Positions 9,394 to 17,306 of a stretch of 64,000 nucleotides of DNA are shown here, in pieces. The notes below the pieces were generated by a model. It searched no databases and had not been told where the DNA came from. It worked only from the letters and a program-made list of their open reading frames with translations. Position 1 is the stretch's first letter. Each line of letters starts with the position of its first letter. Source of the stretch: Chloroflexota bacterium. Lineage in GTDB: Bacteria > Chloroflexota > Anaerolineae > Anaerolineales > Villigracilaceae. The DNA is taken from the NCBI GenBank assembly GCA_016234495.1, contig JACRBI010000044.1, positions 1 through 64,000 on the forward strand, read 5' to 3'. The position numbers were made by a program, and so were the translations under genes.

Positions 9394-10206
9394 TTATTCA
9401 CCGCGCAGGAATTTCTCAAAAGCACTTAATGACACTCGCGCTGTCATATCCAAATTCAGGGGAGTGACCGCAATCATTTTCTTTTTTCGTAAAACATAAA
9501 CATCCGTATCTTCGTCTTTATCCTCAAGTGATGCGGATTCTTTATAAGTGATTACGCCAGGCTCCTCCCACGAGTCACGTTTGGCGGGGACGGGTTCGTA
9601 ATATCGCAGATGCGAGAGTCTCGTCGTTTGCCACCCAGTTGTCGGCGTGGCATGACTCGGCACTTCCACTTTGATCAAATCCACCCCGTCTGAAAATTTC
9701 TTTTCAAGAATCAGCCGCGCAAAATAGGCGGTGAAATATCCAGCGGTTGAAAAATCAATATCTTCGGAATGCGACAAATGATATTGCGTTTCTGTTTGAA
9801 GCGAAATCGCCAGCGATAAAATTCCCATGGCCGCGCCTTCCATTGCCGCGCCGACAGTACCCGAGATGGTAATTCCCAACCCGACATTTTCACCGTAATT
9901 AATTCCTGAAACGATCAGATCGGGTTTATGCGGGACGATCTCCAAAACGCCGTGCAGGACGGATTGAGCGGGTGAGCCGCCCACCGCATAAACGGTCCAT
10001 GCCTGACCGTTGACCTGCACCTGTTCCTTGCGAATGGTCCCATCTGACGTGCTGGGCAAGCTGCGTCCCATGCCCGAAGATTGTTCGCGCGGCGCAGCGA
10101 CAGTGACGTACCCGATCTTTGAGAGTTCACTCGCCGCAGCCCAAAGTCCGGGCGAACGGATGCCGTCATCGTTTGTTAGAAGAATGTGGGGCTTTATTTT
10201 TTTCAT
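9394..10206 (-). CDS. surE: 5'/3'-nucleotidase SurE
   Basis: 270 aa. Metal-binding ILLTNDDGI at the N-terminus, PREQSSGMG, and SGINYGENVG mark the SurE family, which dephosphorylates nucleoside monophosphates. A TATAAT box at 10213-10218 (minus strand) ends only 6 nt before the ATG and no Shine-Dalgarno is present, which suggests a leaderless mRNA. Convergent with dnaK. Confidence 0.94.
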   Translation of the reverse strand: MKKIKPHILLTNDDGIRSPGLWAAASELSKIGYVTVAAPREQSSGMGRSLPSTSDGTIRKEQVQVNGQAWTVYAVGGSPAQSVLHGVLEIVPHKPDLIVSGINYGENVGLGITISGTVGAAMEGAAMGILSLAISLQTETQYHLSHSEDIDFSTAGYFTAYFARLILEKKFSDGVDLIKVEVPSHATPTTGWQTTRLSHLRYYEPVPAKRDSWEEPGVITYKESASLEDKDEDTDVYVLRKKKMIAVTPLNLDMTARVSLSAFEKFLRGE

Positions 10207-10225
10207 GCCGCCATTATATCAACGC

Positions 10226-10270
10226 TGCTCCCGGCAGGACTCGAATACCATCCCTCGATGGGGCGTGAGA
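10226..10270. repeat. Isolated copy of tRNA-3'-end repeat
   Basis: A 45-bp stretch nearly identical to part of the 89-bp tandem unit at 10414 (shared CTCCCGGCAGGACTCGAAT and CCCTCGATGGGGCGTG). On the minus strand it contains the T-arm and acceptor 3' strand of the tRNA-Arg gene at 10633. Confidence 0.8.
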
Positions 10271-10284
10271 GATTGTTTCTTATA

Positions 10285-10370
10285 GGCTTTTTCACCACAG
10301 AGACCACAAAGGTCACGGAAAAAACCTTTAAAAAACTCTGTGGACTCCGTGCTCTCCGTAGTTAATGCTC
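10285..10370. repeat. Interspersed 'CCACAGAG' palindromic repeat
   Basis: CACCACAGAGACCACAAAGG and, 30 bp on, CTCTGTGGACTCCGTGCTCTC form a loose inverted repeat. Variants of the same word pattern lie at 30286-30325 and 63450-63525. Similar elements are widespread between genes in many environmental bacteria (known pattern). No gene is seen here. Confidence 0.6.
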
Positions 10371-10413
10371 TTGTTTGTGCGTTATTTGTACTTATGAAAC
10401 GCTTTCTGAGCCT

Positions 10414-10653
10414 GTAAATGCAAAACCGCCTTTCGATATGAAAGACGGCTTTTGTGCTCCCGGCAGGACTCGAATATTATCCCTCGATGGGGCGTGCGAC
10501 CAGTAAATGCAAAACCGCCTTTCGATATGAAAGACGGCTTTTGTGCTCCCGGCAGGACTCGAATACCATCCCTCGATGGGGCGTGCGACCAGTAAATGCA
10601 AAACCGCCTTTCGATATGAAAGACGGCTTTTGTGCTCCCGGCAGGACTCGAAC
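10414..10653. repeat. 89-bp tandem array carrying tRNA 3' end plus terminator
   Basis: Two full 89-bp units (10414-10502, 10503-10591) and a partial third that runs into the tRNA-Arg gene. Each unit has a minus-strand terminator hairpin (GCCGTCTTTC / GAAAGGCGG then TTTT) and, upstream of it, a copy of the last ~22 nt of the tRNA followed by unrelated sequence (ATCCCTCGATGGGGCGTG). Only the rightmost copy is joined to a complete tRNA. Short ORFs across this array are artefacts of the repeat. Confidence 0.88.
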
Positions 10654-10706
10654 CTGCGACCTATTGCTCCGCAAGCAAGCGCTCTAATCCACTGAGCTAC
10701 GGAAGC
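10633..10706 (-). tRNA. tRNA-Arg (anticodon GCG)
   Basis: 74-nt cloverleaf: acceptor GCTTCCG/CGGGAGC, D stem GCTC/GAGC, T stem GCAGG/CCTGC with TTCGAGT loop. The anticodon loop reads TTGCGGA, giving GCG (Arg CGC). The outermost anticodon-stem pair is a C-U mismatch and G34 is less usual than A34 for this box, so the anticodon call is slightly less certain than the gene. CCA is not encoded. A terminator hairpin follows in the adjacent tandem array. Confidence 0.88.
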
Positions 10707-10798
10707 ATTTTTTATGCGGCTGGTATTTTACTGTACTATCATGGGAGGGTCAAGCAGGAATAGTCCTCCTGCCCGGGCTTTCCTGCCGCTCTGAAGAA

Positions 10799-10966
10799 CT
10801 ATTTAATGAAGAAGGACAGGACGATCAGCGCAGTAAAGAATGTGCCTGCAAGAATCCCGATGCGCGCAAGGTCTTTCTTTACGGTGCTGTAGTCGGGATT
10901 GAATTCAACGGGCGCGGCGGGTGTTGCCATTCGAACTGCTGCTGGTCTTTTGTTTTTCTTAGCCAT
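10799..10966 (-). CDS. Small single-pass membrane protein
   Basis: 55 aa. The ATG at 10966 follows AGGAG at a good distance; the longer in-frame start is not supported. A basic N-terminus (MAKKNKRPAAVR) leads to one C-terminal hydrophobic helix ending in FFIK. It lies 10 bp after the sortase gene on the same strand, so it is probably co-transcribed. Family not recognised. Confidence 0.7.
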   Translation of the reverse strand: MAKKNKRPAAVRMATPAAPVEFNPDYSTVKKDLARIGILAGTFFTALIVLSFFIK

Positions 10967-10976
10967 TTTATTTCTC

Positions 10977-11894
10977 CTAATTTTGTAATCGCGCAAAGAC
11001 GACAATGCGCTGTTTATCAACGAGATATGGATAGCATGAGATCAAAGTTACTGTCGGCGAGCCGGTGGATGCCATCACTTCCACGGCGGTCGGTTCGACC
11101 AGTACAGTGCGGTCTACGATGTAGATGTACTGCCGCTGGCGGGTCGAGATGATGACCTGGTCACCGGGGGCAAGTTTATCCAGATAGCGGAACAACTCAC
11201 CGTAGACGTCGTTATGCGCCGAGAGCACCACGTTTCCGTCACGACCCGGGTCGGCGGAGCCGATATATTGCCCGACTCCCTTTTTGAGCTGTTCCCATCC
11301 ATCTCCTTGCACGATGGGCGCATCCAGATTCAGCGCTGGGATTTGAATGCGAATCCCCTGATCTGGAGCCGGGGTGGGGATGGGAATATTCGCAAGCGAC
11401 TGCACCATGGGCCGCAGGTGATCGGGGATTTCCGCTTCGTTGGGACGCGTGTTGCCTTGCGCGTCCGGCGGGATGTGCCCTGATGGAAGTACAACAGCCA
11501 TGATTAACGGCGTCGGCGTGACGGTCTCTTGTTTGAGCGCGGCGGCTACTTCTGTGTTGAGCGTGCGCAGCAGGCCAAGCCCGTTCAACAGTACGGCGAT
11601 CAAGCCAACGACTGCCAGTACTTCCACGCCCAGCAGGATGCGATCCATTATTTTGCGGCGCGGGTTTGCCGGGAGAGGCTCGGGCGCTGATCCGCTTGAT
11701 TCAACAGTATCAACTATCGGCGCGGAGTGATGCGCCTGCGAGTCGATATCAGCCAGATCGGGCGCAACGGATACGACACGCCCGGTGCGGCGAAAATGTT
11801 CCAGTCGTTCCTTGCGCGCGCCGCGCCTTTTTTCCACCAACAGGCGGCGCAGTTCTTCAACCGAGAGCTCTTCAGGTGCTTTGCGTCTTGCCAT
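10977..11894 (-). CDS. Sortase family transpeptidase
   Basis: 305 aa from the ATG at 11894. Basic cytosolic N-terminus, one TM helix (about 105-125), a Pro/Thr linker, then a sortase barrel with catalytic His in VLSAHND, Cys in TLISCYPY and Arg in DKQRIVV. It joins sorting-signal proteins to a surface acceptor. No substrate with a clear LPXTG-type tail was seen in the window. TATAAT at 11904-11909 (minus strand) ends 9 nt before the start, so the mRNA is nearly or fully leaderless. Confidence 0.9.
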   Translation of the reverse strand: MARRKAPEELSVEELRRLLVEKRRGARKERLEHFRRTGRVVSVAPDLADIDSQAHHSAPIVDTVESSGSAPEPLPANPRRKIMDRILLGVEVLAVVGLIAVLLNGLGLLRTLNTEVAAALKQETVTPTPLIMAVVLPSGHIPPDAQGNTRPNEAEIPDHLRPMVQSLANIPIPTPAPDQGIRIQIPALNLDAPIVQGDGWEQLKKGVGQYIGSADPGRDGNVVLSAHNDVYGELFRYLDKLAPGDQVIISTRQRQYIYIVDRTVLVEPTAVEVMASTGSPTVTLISCYPYLVDKQRIVVFARLQN

Positions 11895-12052
11895 GGCGAG
11901 CGGATTATACCGCAGGCCGCTTGACATGCGTGCTACAATGTATTCAAACAAGAGTAGTCAAGTTTAACGGGTGGTTTCAGACGTATCTTCTTAATTTTTC
12001 GCGGTTCAGAATAGATTCATAAAATGTGGCATTTGGAGAAGGAGCTATTAAA

Positions 12053-12571
12053 ATGGACGCTTGGCTTATCTTCTTGATTTCGCTCTCACGCTGGATTTTA
12101 GGGACAACGTTGCTTCTGGCAGCGTTGACAAAATGGTTTGATATAGCCAGTTTTCAACGCATCATAGTTCGATGGCAATTAGGAAGACAAGAGTGGTCAC
12201 TGATTGTCACATGGGGAATTTCTAGTTTAGAGACGATTATTGGCGTTGCCCTCTTGTTGAATTTTTATTCAAAGATTGTAGCGGTATTTAGCATTGGCTT
12301 GCTTACGGCCTTCACACTTCTTTTATCTTTTCGGCTCATAAAGGGCGAAACAGAAGGATGCGGTTGTTTTGGATCATCAAAAAATGACAAAATTACGCCG
12401 CTAACATTAATTCGCAATATTTTTTTTAATCTTGGTAATCCCAACCGTGGATTGGAATCCCTTCCCTGTTCCATTAGCATTATCAATTGCAGCTATTGTC
12501 TTGGCAAAAAAACAAACATCATCAAGTCAAGGCAGCGCTATGCAGGTTACAGTTTCCTCAACGGCCATTGA
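12053..12571 (+). CDS. MauE/DoxX-like membrane protein, probably frame-disrupted
   Basis: 172 aa as read. Three TM helices and a GCGCFG motif match the MauE/DoxX-like family, whose MauE members help form disulfides in methylamine dehydrogenase. The usual fourth helix is missing in this frame. After an 8-T run at 12420-12427 the frame ends in a low-quality tail. Shifting by one base at that run gives FLILVIPTVDW and LALSIAAIVLA, a convincing final helix, continuing in frame into the next gene. So this is a frameshifted gene, a sequencing error, or a slippage-controlled fusion. The ATG at 12053 follows GGAGAAGGAG. Confidence 0.7.
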   Translation: MDAWLIFLISLSRWILGTTLLLAALTKWFDIASFQRIIVRWQLGRQEWSLIVTWGISSLETIIGVALLLNFYSKIVAVFSIGLLTAFTLLLSFRLIKGETEGCGCFGSSKNDKITPLTLIRNIFFNLGNPNRGLESLPCSISIINCSYCLGKKTNIIKSRQRYAGYSFLNGH

Positions 12572-12935
12572 CTTATCCCGACGGGATTTTTTGAAACAAG
12601 TCGGAAATGCAGGATTGAGCCTATTGGGAATTACCCTGTTAAATCGATTGGGCGTAATGCCCGTTCCAAGCGACCCAAGGTGCCCTTGTACTCAAACATA
12701 CCAACATTACGAAACTCGTTGCGGCACCTTTGGCTGTACATACTCTCAGAGAAAACATCATGTATGGACACGCAGGTGCGAGTCCTGCTATTGTGGTTGT
12801 GGATCAAGTTGTAGAACTGCTTGGGGCAATGGGGTTTATAGCTGTGTGGTTTGTGGTTATGTTTGCGACTCAATTACTCCCAACTGCGGATGCGCGTGCA
12901 GCTATTGCAATCCTTGCGCGTGTAGTTCAGGTTAG
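12540..12935 (+). CDS. Tat-exported cysteine-rich small protein
   Basis: 131 aa from the ATG at 12540. The twin-arginine motif SRRDFLKQ and a hydrophobic helix predict folded export. The mature part of roughly 85 residues contains 18 cysteines, many as CxC or CxxC (for example YCGCG, CGCAC), plus a few Trp. Its place next to a MauE-like protein recalls the disulfide-rich methylamine dehydrogenase light chain, but I cannot align it to that family. A metal-binding, disulfide-rich or modified-peptide role are alternatives. The frame is open upstream into the MauE gene. Confidence 0.7.
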   Translation: MQVTVSSTAIDLSRRDFLKQVGNAGLSLLGITLLNRLGVMPVPSDPRCPCTQTYQHYETRCGTFGCTYSQRKHHVWTRRCESCYCGCGSSCRTAWGNGVYSCVVCGYVCDSITPNCGCACSYCNPCACSSG

Positions 12936-12964
12936 TAATTGCTGTTGACAATGGCTGTATCATA

Positions 12965-13648
12965 ATGTTTTCTAAATATAATTTCTTTATTAAATTTATG
13001 GCCGCGACTTTAATTCCTTTTTACCTTTTTGCATGTCAACCGAACAAGTCGGAAAGGAGCGTCAACAATATGGCTACTCATCAACCTTCTACTCTTATGC
13101 AAGATCATGGCATCCTTTATGTAAGAGACGAGTATCGTCAAGCGCAAATGGGGATTTCAACCGCATTAGGGGGAGGCGAGTTTCGCGATTTAACCACTTC
13201 ACATGAATGGTGGATTGATGTTGACAATTTACAGCGCACTCGCCGTGTCACAATCGAATGGTTGGAAGACGGCCCTCACCTCATCGGGGCTGATGGTTCA
13301 GACGGCAGCAATAGATGGTGGCAGGTAGATATAACCAAGAATATTACACAGGTTCTTTATCATGATGGCAAGAATCCATTCGGATTGCCGAACTTGGATA
13401 TTTTTCTGGGGATTTTCTCCCAAGGCGGGCAGAAACTTATTGAAGCCGTTCAGAAAAAAGATGCAGAACAAATCGGGCAGGCTGAGCAGGCGCCATGGGG
13501 AGAGGTGATATCAATTCTCACAAAAAATTCAGATACAGGGCAGGTCATTACATCGGTTGTCAGAACAGATCCGCCAAACATTTTGATTGAAAGAGTTGTG
13601 GTCGATAAGGATGGAAATTTATTCGAATCGGATCGCCTTACAAATTAG
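12965..13648 (+). CDS. Putative lipoprotein, third gene of MauE-like cluster
   Basis: 227 aa. Hydrophobic N-terminus with lipobox LFAC, then a mainly beta soluble domain with no recognised motif (EWWIDVDNLQRTRR, RWWQVDITKN). It starts 29 bp after the cysteine-rich gene on the same strand, so it is probably co-expressed. The cluster is slightly more AT-rich than its flanks. Function unknown. Confidence 0.7.
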   Translation: MFSKYNFFIKFMAATLIPFYLFACQPNKSERSVNNMATHQPSTLMQDHGILYVRDEYRQAQMGISTALGGGEFRDLTTSHEWWIDVDNLQRTRRVTIEWLEDGPHLIGADGSDGSNRWWQVDITKNITQVLYHDGKNPFGLPNLDIFLGIFSQGGQKLIEAVQKKDAEQIGQAEQAPWGEVISILTKNSDTGQVITSVVRTDPPNILIERVVVDKDGNLFESDRLTN

Positions 13649-13787
13649 GAGTGGCTTGATCCAGCGAAATTGGATTCAGACTTTTGGATGATACCTCCCA
13701 AAGATGTGCCAATTGGCGCAAATAGCCCATAAACAAAATCTGTTTTCCGCTTTTTCAAAAGATATTGCCAAAATCATTCCTCCCCGC

Positions 13788-13793
13788 TATAAT
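13788..13793 (+). promoter_or_regulatory. -10 box of tRNA-Val
   Basis: TATAAT ends 11 nt before the first base of the tRNA-Val gene. Confidence 0.6.
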
Positions 13794-13804
13794 GTCAACT
13801 CTTC

Positions 13805-13878
13805 GGGCGGGTAGCTCAGTTGGTTAGAGCACTGCGTTGACATCGCAGAGGTCGTAGGTTCGAGCCCTATTCCGCCCA
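13805..13878 (+). tRNA. tRNA-Val (anticodon GAC)
   Basis: 74-nt cloverleaf with acceptor GGGCGGG/TCCGCCC (one G-U), D arm GCTC/GAGC, anticodon arm CTGCG-TTGACAT-CGCAG and T loop TTCGAGC. The anticodon GAC reads GUC/GUU. CCA is not encoded. Confidence 0.95.
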
Positions 13879-13918
13879 CAAATTAGCTGTGGCTTTGCAT
13901 TGAATAAGGAGGGTTCCT

Positions 13919-14473
13919 ATGAGGATAAGAGGCGCTACACTTGAGATGACTGTCAGTTTCATCAAGCAGACATTCGGCGAAGATAAGTTCGCACAAGTAT
14001 TAGCTGGCTTGGAAACTGCCGACAGAGCAATATTGTCGAGCAAAATATCCTCCTCAAATTGGTATCCCTTTCGTTCGTATGCGCGGATATTAACAGCCAT
14101 GGATGACATGCTGGGCAACGCAGATGGAAGCCTCTGCCATAAGTGTGGACGGTACGATGCGGAGTACGACCTGAACTCTCTTTTCAAGATTTTTTATAAG
14201 AAAGGGAGTCCGCACTTTATTATCAGTAATGCGATGTTTGTGTGGAGAACGTTTTTTGACTCTGGGCGCGTTGAAGTGGAAAAACCCGGAGACAAAACCG
14301 CGTACTTTAGAGTGCATGGCGCTGATGAATATGCGTCGTCGGTCTGCCGGGAGATCGAAGGCTGGCTGGAAAAGACCACAGAATTATCCGGCGGGCGCAA
14401 CGCATCTGCGAAAGAAACGAAGTGCCGTGTTCATGGCGACAAGTTTTGTGAGTATGTTGTACAATGGGAATAG
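13919..14473 (+). CDS. TIGR02265/V4R-like sensory domain protein
   Basis: 184 aa preceded by AAGGAGGG. The pattern of an N-terminal helix pair (FIKQTFGEDKFAQVLAGL), SSNWYPF, and a C-terminal KCRVHGDKFCEYVVQW resembles the TIGR02265 family and the related V4R/heme-NO-binding-like fold, in which a Cys/GD-C motif closes the domain. No enzymatic motif is visible. A small-molecule sensor or adaptor role is inference. It ends just before the T-box leader of thrS and is probably a separate unit. Confidence 0.6.
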   Translation: MRIRGATLEMTVSFIKQTFGEDKFAQVLAGLETADRAILSSKISSSNWYPFRSYARILTAMDDMLGNADGSLCHKCGRYDAEYDLNSLFKIFYKKGSPHFIISNAMFVWRTFFDSGRVEVEKPGDKTAYFRVHGADEYASSVCREIEGWLEKTTELSGGRNASAKETKCRVHGDKFCEYVVQWE

Positions 14474-14530
14474 CGGCAGTTTAATTTTATAGTACAGGCG
14501 TGCGTTGGCAGAAAGAATGTCCAACAATGC

Positions 14531-14793
14531 GTGAGAATGCGATGACCAAGACGAGTAAGTGAGATTGTTCTGACAGAGAGAAGAAGCCGAGGTTGAGAGC
14601 ATCTTCCAGAAACAGTCACTGAAAACCCCTTGAGAGCATGGAACAGAACAGTGATCAGTAAAGAGCGATCAGCTAGTATGTGAAACGGATGGCTCCGTTA
14701 TCGGCTTAAGAGATGAGTTGTGTTTGGCTCAAATCGGGTGGAACCACGTGAGGTAAAACTCTCGTCCCGTTGTGGATGGGAGTTTTTTGTTTT
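14531..14793 (+). ncRNA. T-box leader controlling thrS
   Basis: A canonical T-box lies at 14731-14748 (TCGGGTGGAACCACG), just before a terminator hairpin with T6 (about 14757-14790). Upstream, the start of stem I shows the GATGACC...AGACGAGTA pattern. Uncharged tRNA should pair with the specifier and with the T-box bulge to prevent termination. A threonine codon ACT at 14618-14620, followed by GAAAACC, is a candidate specifier; ACC at 14625 is an alternative. The downstream threonyl-tRNA synthetase makes the regulatory logic consistent. Confidence 0.9.
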
Positions 14794-14796
14794 AGA

Positions 14797-14856
14797 CTCT
14801 AGACCATGGACGGTGGACAGTTATTGTCCATCGTCTACGGTCCACTGTCCATGAAA
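14797..14856. repeat. Palindromic 'CCATGGACGGTGGACAG' element
   Basis: GACCATGGACGGTGGACAG and an inverse copy (ACGGTCCACTGTCCATG) surround a short centre between the T-box terminator and thrS. A half copy (GATGGACAGTGGACGATAG) lies right after thrS at 16687-16705, so thrS is flanked by related elements. Confidence 0.65.
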
Positions 14857-14872
14857 TAAAGGAGAAGTAAAA

Positions 14873-16681
14873 ATGGCACTGCAAACAGAACGATACGAAG
14901 ATACGCAACTTTATAAGATCCGCCATTCTGCGGCGCATGTGATGGCGCAGGCTGTGCTGGAGATGTTCCCCGATGGCAAGGTGACCATTGGTCCGCCCGT
15001 GGAGAACGGCTTTTATTATGACTTTGACCTGCCGCGCAATCTCACGCCCGAAGACCTGGAATTGATCGAGAAGCGCATGAGACAGATCGTGCAGGGCAGG
15101 CATGAGTTCAAGAAGAAGGTTGTCTCAGCGGAGGAAGCCCGTCAGATTTTTGCAGACCAGCCTTATAAGTTGGAATTGATCGAAGGCCTTGAAAAAGGCG
15201 GACTCGACGAGTACGGCAATCCGCTCAATGAAAAGCCTGAGATATCCATTTATCAGCACGATACATTCACAGACCTGTGCCGCGGTCCGCATGTGGAAAG
15301 CACAAAAGAGATTCGCCAGGACGCATTCAAGCTGATGTCTATTGCCGGCGCATATTGGCGCGGCGACGAAAAGAACAAAATGCTTCAGCGGTTGTATGGC
15401 ACAGCCTGGGAAACCAAGGATCAGTTGAAGGATTATCTGAATCAACTGGAGGAAGCCAAGAAGCGCGATCATCGCAAACTCGGCAAGGAATTGGAAATCT
15501 TCATCTTCGATGATGAAGTTGGTCCCGGTTTGCCGTTGTGGCTGCCCAATGGCGGCATCCTCATCGAAGAGCTCGAAAAGCTCGCCAAGGATATGGAAGA
15601 CAGGGCTGGCTACTTGCGCGTCAAAACGCCGATTCTTACAAAGGAAGATCTCTTTTTGCGTTCAGGTCACCTGCCTTATTATGCCGAGAGCATGTATCCG
15701 CCGATGGAAATCGAAGGCGTAAAGTATTACGTCAAGCCGATGAACTGTCCGATGCACCACAAGATTTTCGGCTCGAAGGGACGTTCCTATCGCGACTTGC
15801 CGATTCGCCTGGCGGAATACGGAACCTGCTACCGTTACGAGAAGTCTGGTGAACTCTTTGGGTTGATGCGCGTCCGCTCGATGCAGATGAACGATGCCCA
15901 CATCTATTGCGGCGAAGATCAGTTCGAGCAGGAGTTTATGGGCGTGGTTGACCTGTATAAAAAATACTTCGAGTTGTTCGGCATCGAAAAATATGTCATG
16001 CGCCTCTCGCTTCACAGCAAAGCCGGGCTTGGCAAGAAGTATGTGAACAACCCCGAATTGTGGGTCAAGACGGAAGAGATGGTGCGCCGCGCCATGGATA
16101 ACGGAGGCGTACCATACGTGGAGCGTGAAGATGAAGCCGCGTTCTACGGTCCAAAGATCGACGTGCAAGTCTGGTCTGCCATCGGCAGGGAGTTTTCGCT
16201 GATGACGAACCAGGTGGACTTTGCTGTGCCGGAACGCTTTGACCTAAAGTTCACGAATAAGGAAGGCGCAGATGAAACTCCACTGTGCATTCATCGCGCG
16301 CCGCTCTCGACGCATGAGCGCATGGTGGGATTCCTGCTTGAGCATTACGCAGGCAACTTCCCTGTGTGGCTCTCGCCTGAACAGGTGCGCGTCATATCCA
16401 TCACGGATGCGCAGAATGAGTATGCGGAAAATATCGCGAAGCAATTACGCGAGAACGGAATCCGCGCTCACGCAGATCAATCGTCACAGCGCATGAACGC
16501 CAAGATTCGTCAGGCGCAGTTGATGAAGGTGCCGTATATGATCGTGGTCGGTGACAACGAAATGCAGGCCGGGCAGGTATCTCTGCGCGTGCGGGATGGT
16601 AGTCAGCAGAACAATATTCCGCTGAGCGAATTTATCGCGCGGGCGAAGGACAAGATCGCGAGACGCGCAAGTGAGTTGTAA
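14873..16681 (+). CDS. thrS: Threonyl-tRNA synthetase lacking TGS domain
   Basis: 602 aa. It begins directly with the editing-side region (IRHSAAHVMAQAV), followed by the class II core with zinc-binding MNCPMHH, motif 2 (GTCYRYEKSGEL), motif 3 (IHRAPLSTHERM) and the anticodon-binding domain. The N-terminal TGS domain (about 60 aa) of typical ThrRS is absent, and the GGAGAAG site before the ATG shows this is not a mis-called start. It charges tRNA-Thr and is governed by the T-box leader upstream. Confidence 0.97.
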   Translation: MALQTERYEDTQLYKIRHSAAHVMAQAVLEMFPDGKVTIGPPVENGFYYDFDLPRNLTPEDLELIEKRMRQIVQGRHEFKKKVVSAEEARQIFADQPYKLELIEGLEKGGLDEYGNPLNEKPEISIYQHDTFTDLCRGPHVESTKEIRQDAFKLMSIAGAYWRGDEKNKMLQRLYGTAWETKDQLKDYLNQLEEAKKRDHRKLGKELEIFIFDDEVGPGLPLWLPNGGILIEELEKLAKDMEDRAGYLRVKTPILTKEDLFLRSGHLPYYAESMYPPMEIEGVKYYVKPMNCPMHHKIFGSKGRSYRDLPIRLAEYGTCYRYEKSGELFGLMRVRSMQMNDAHIYCGEDQFEQEFMGVVDLYKKYFELFGIEKYVMRLSLHSKAGLGKKYVNNPELWVKTEEMVRRAMDNGGVPYVEREDEAAFYGPKIDVQVWSAIGREFSLMTNQVDFAVPERFDLKFTNKEGADETPLCIHRAPLSTHERMVGFLLEHYAGNFPVWLSPEQVRVISITDAQNEYAENIAKQLRENGIRAHADQSSQRMNAKIRQAQLMKVPYMIVVGDNEMQAGQVSLRVRDGSQQNNIPLSEFIARAKDKIARRASEL

Positions 16682-16713
16682 AACAGACGATGGACAGTGG
16701 ACGATAGACAGTA

Positions 16714-16752
16714 AAAAGACCTCGGAAGTATTCAAGACTTCCGAGGTCTTTT
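16714..16752. terminator. Terminator between thrS and membrane protein
   Basis: AAAAGACCTCGGAAGT and its inverse ACTTCCGAGGTCTTTT surround a 7-nt loop between convergent genes, so it can act both ways. Confidence 0.88.
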
Positions 16753-16754
16753 GT

Positions 16755-17306
16755 TTACGGGAATACTTCCTCGGCCATGTCCTTTTTGCGGCGCATCCAC
16801 CAATCTCCCAGACCGAGTGCAAGCGCAGAGCCGACGACCAGAAGGTTAAGGCCATAATCTGGTCCCCACACAACCAGAATGCTCAGTGAGAGCAACGCTA
16901 CCCACGCGGCAAGAAAATATCCAAAAATCAGATGGGACCGTTTGGCAAGCGAAACTTGACGCCACGCCGGATGAACGGTTAATAGTATGCCCGGAATGAG
17001 AATTACAATCAAAAGAAGGTAACCGAGAATATTCCAATAAGGAACAAAGAGCGCATCCTGGATTTTGAGGACAAGTGGGTCAGTAATTGTTGGAAATAAT
17101 GAAACGTACCCTGGTAGCGATTCGACAGGTTCGATATTTTTCACAGAATCAAGATAGGCGGCAGACAAATAAGAACTTTCGAATGCCCTGCAGATGGAAC
17201 TGCCAAGCATCGTGATTGCCGCGCCATAGGCGGCGAACAAGCCTTTTTCCCAGCGCGGAAGTTGTTTTTCGAGACGTTCGATTTTGTCCATGAGATCAGT
17301 TGCCAT
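16755..17306 (-). CDS. Four-TM membrane protein encoded with PadR regulator
   Basis: 183 aa when started at 17306, where the ATG overlaps the end of the PadR gene by 11 nt. An N-terminal coiled helix (MDKIERLEKQLPRWEK) is followed by about four TM helices and a basic C-terminus. PadR regulators are often followed by a membrane protein they control; this translational coupling fits that pattern. Function unknown. Confidence 0.75.
   Translation of the reverse strand: MATDLMDKIERLEKQLPRWEKGLFAAYGAAITMLGSSICRAFESSYLSAAYLDSVKNIEPVESLPGYVSLFPTITDPLVLKIQDALFVPYWNILGYLLLIVILIPGILLTVHPAWRQVSLAKRSHLIFGYFLAAWVALLSLSILVVWGPDYGLNLLVVGSALALGLGDWWMRRKKDMAEEVFP

Noticed and set aside
10414-10653. CRISPR array
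   Set aside because: Units are contiguous 89-bp repeats without variable spacers, and contain a tRNA end and a terminator; no cas genes.
10392-10687. ORFs across the 89-bp tandem repeats
   Set aside because: They repeat the same peptide per unit and run into a tRNA gene; artefacts of the repeat.
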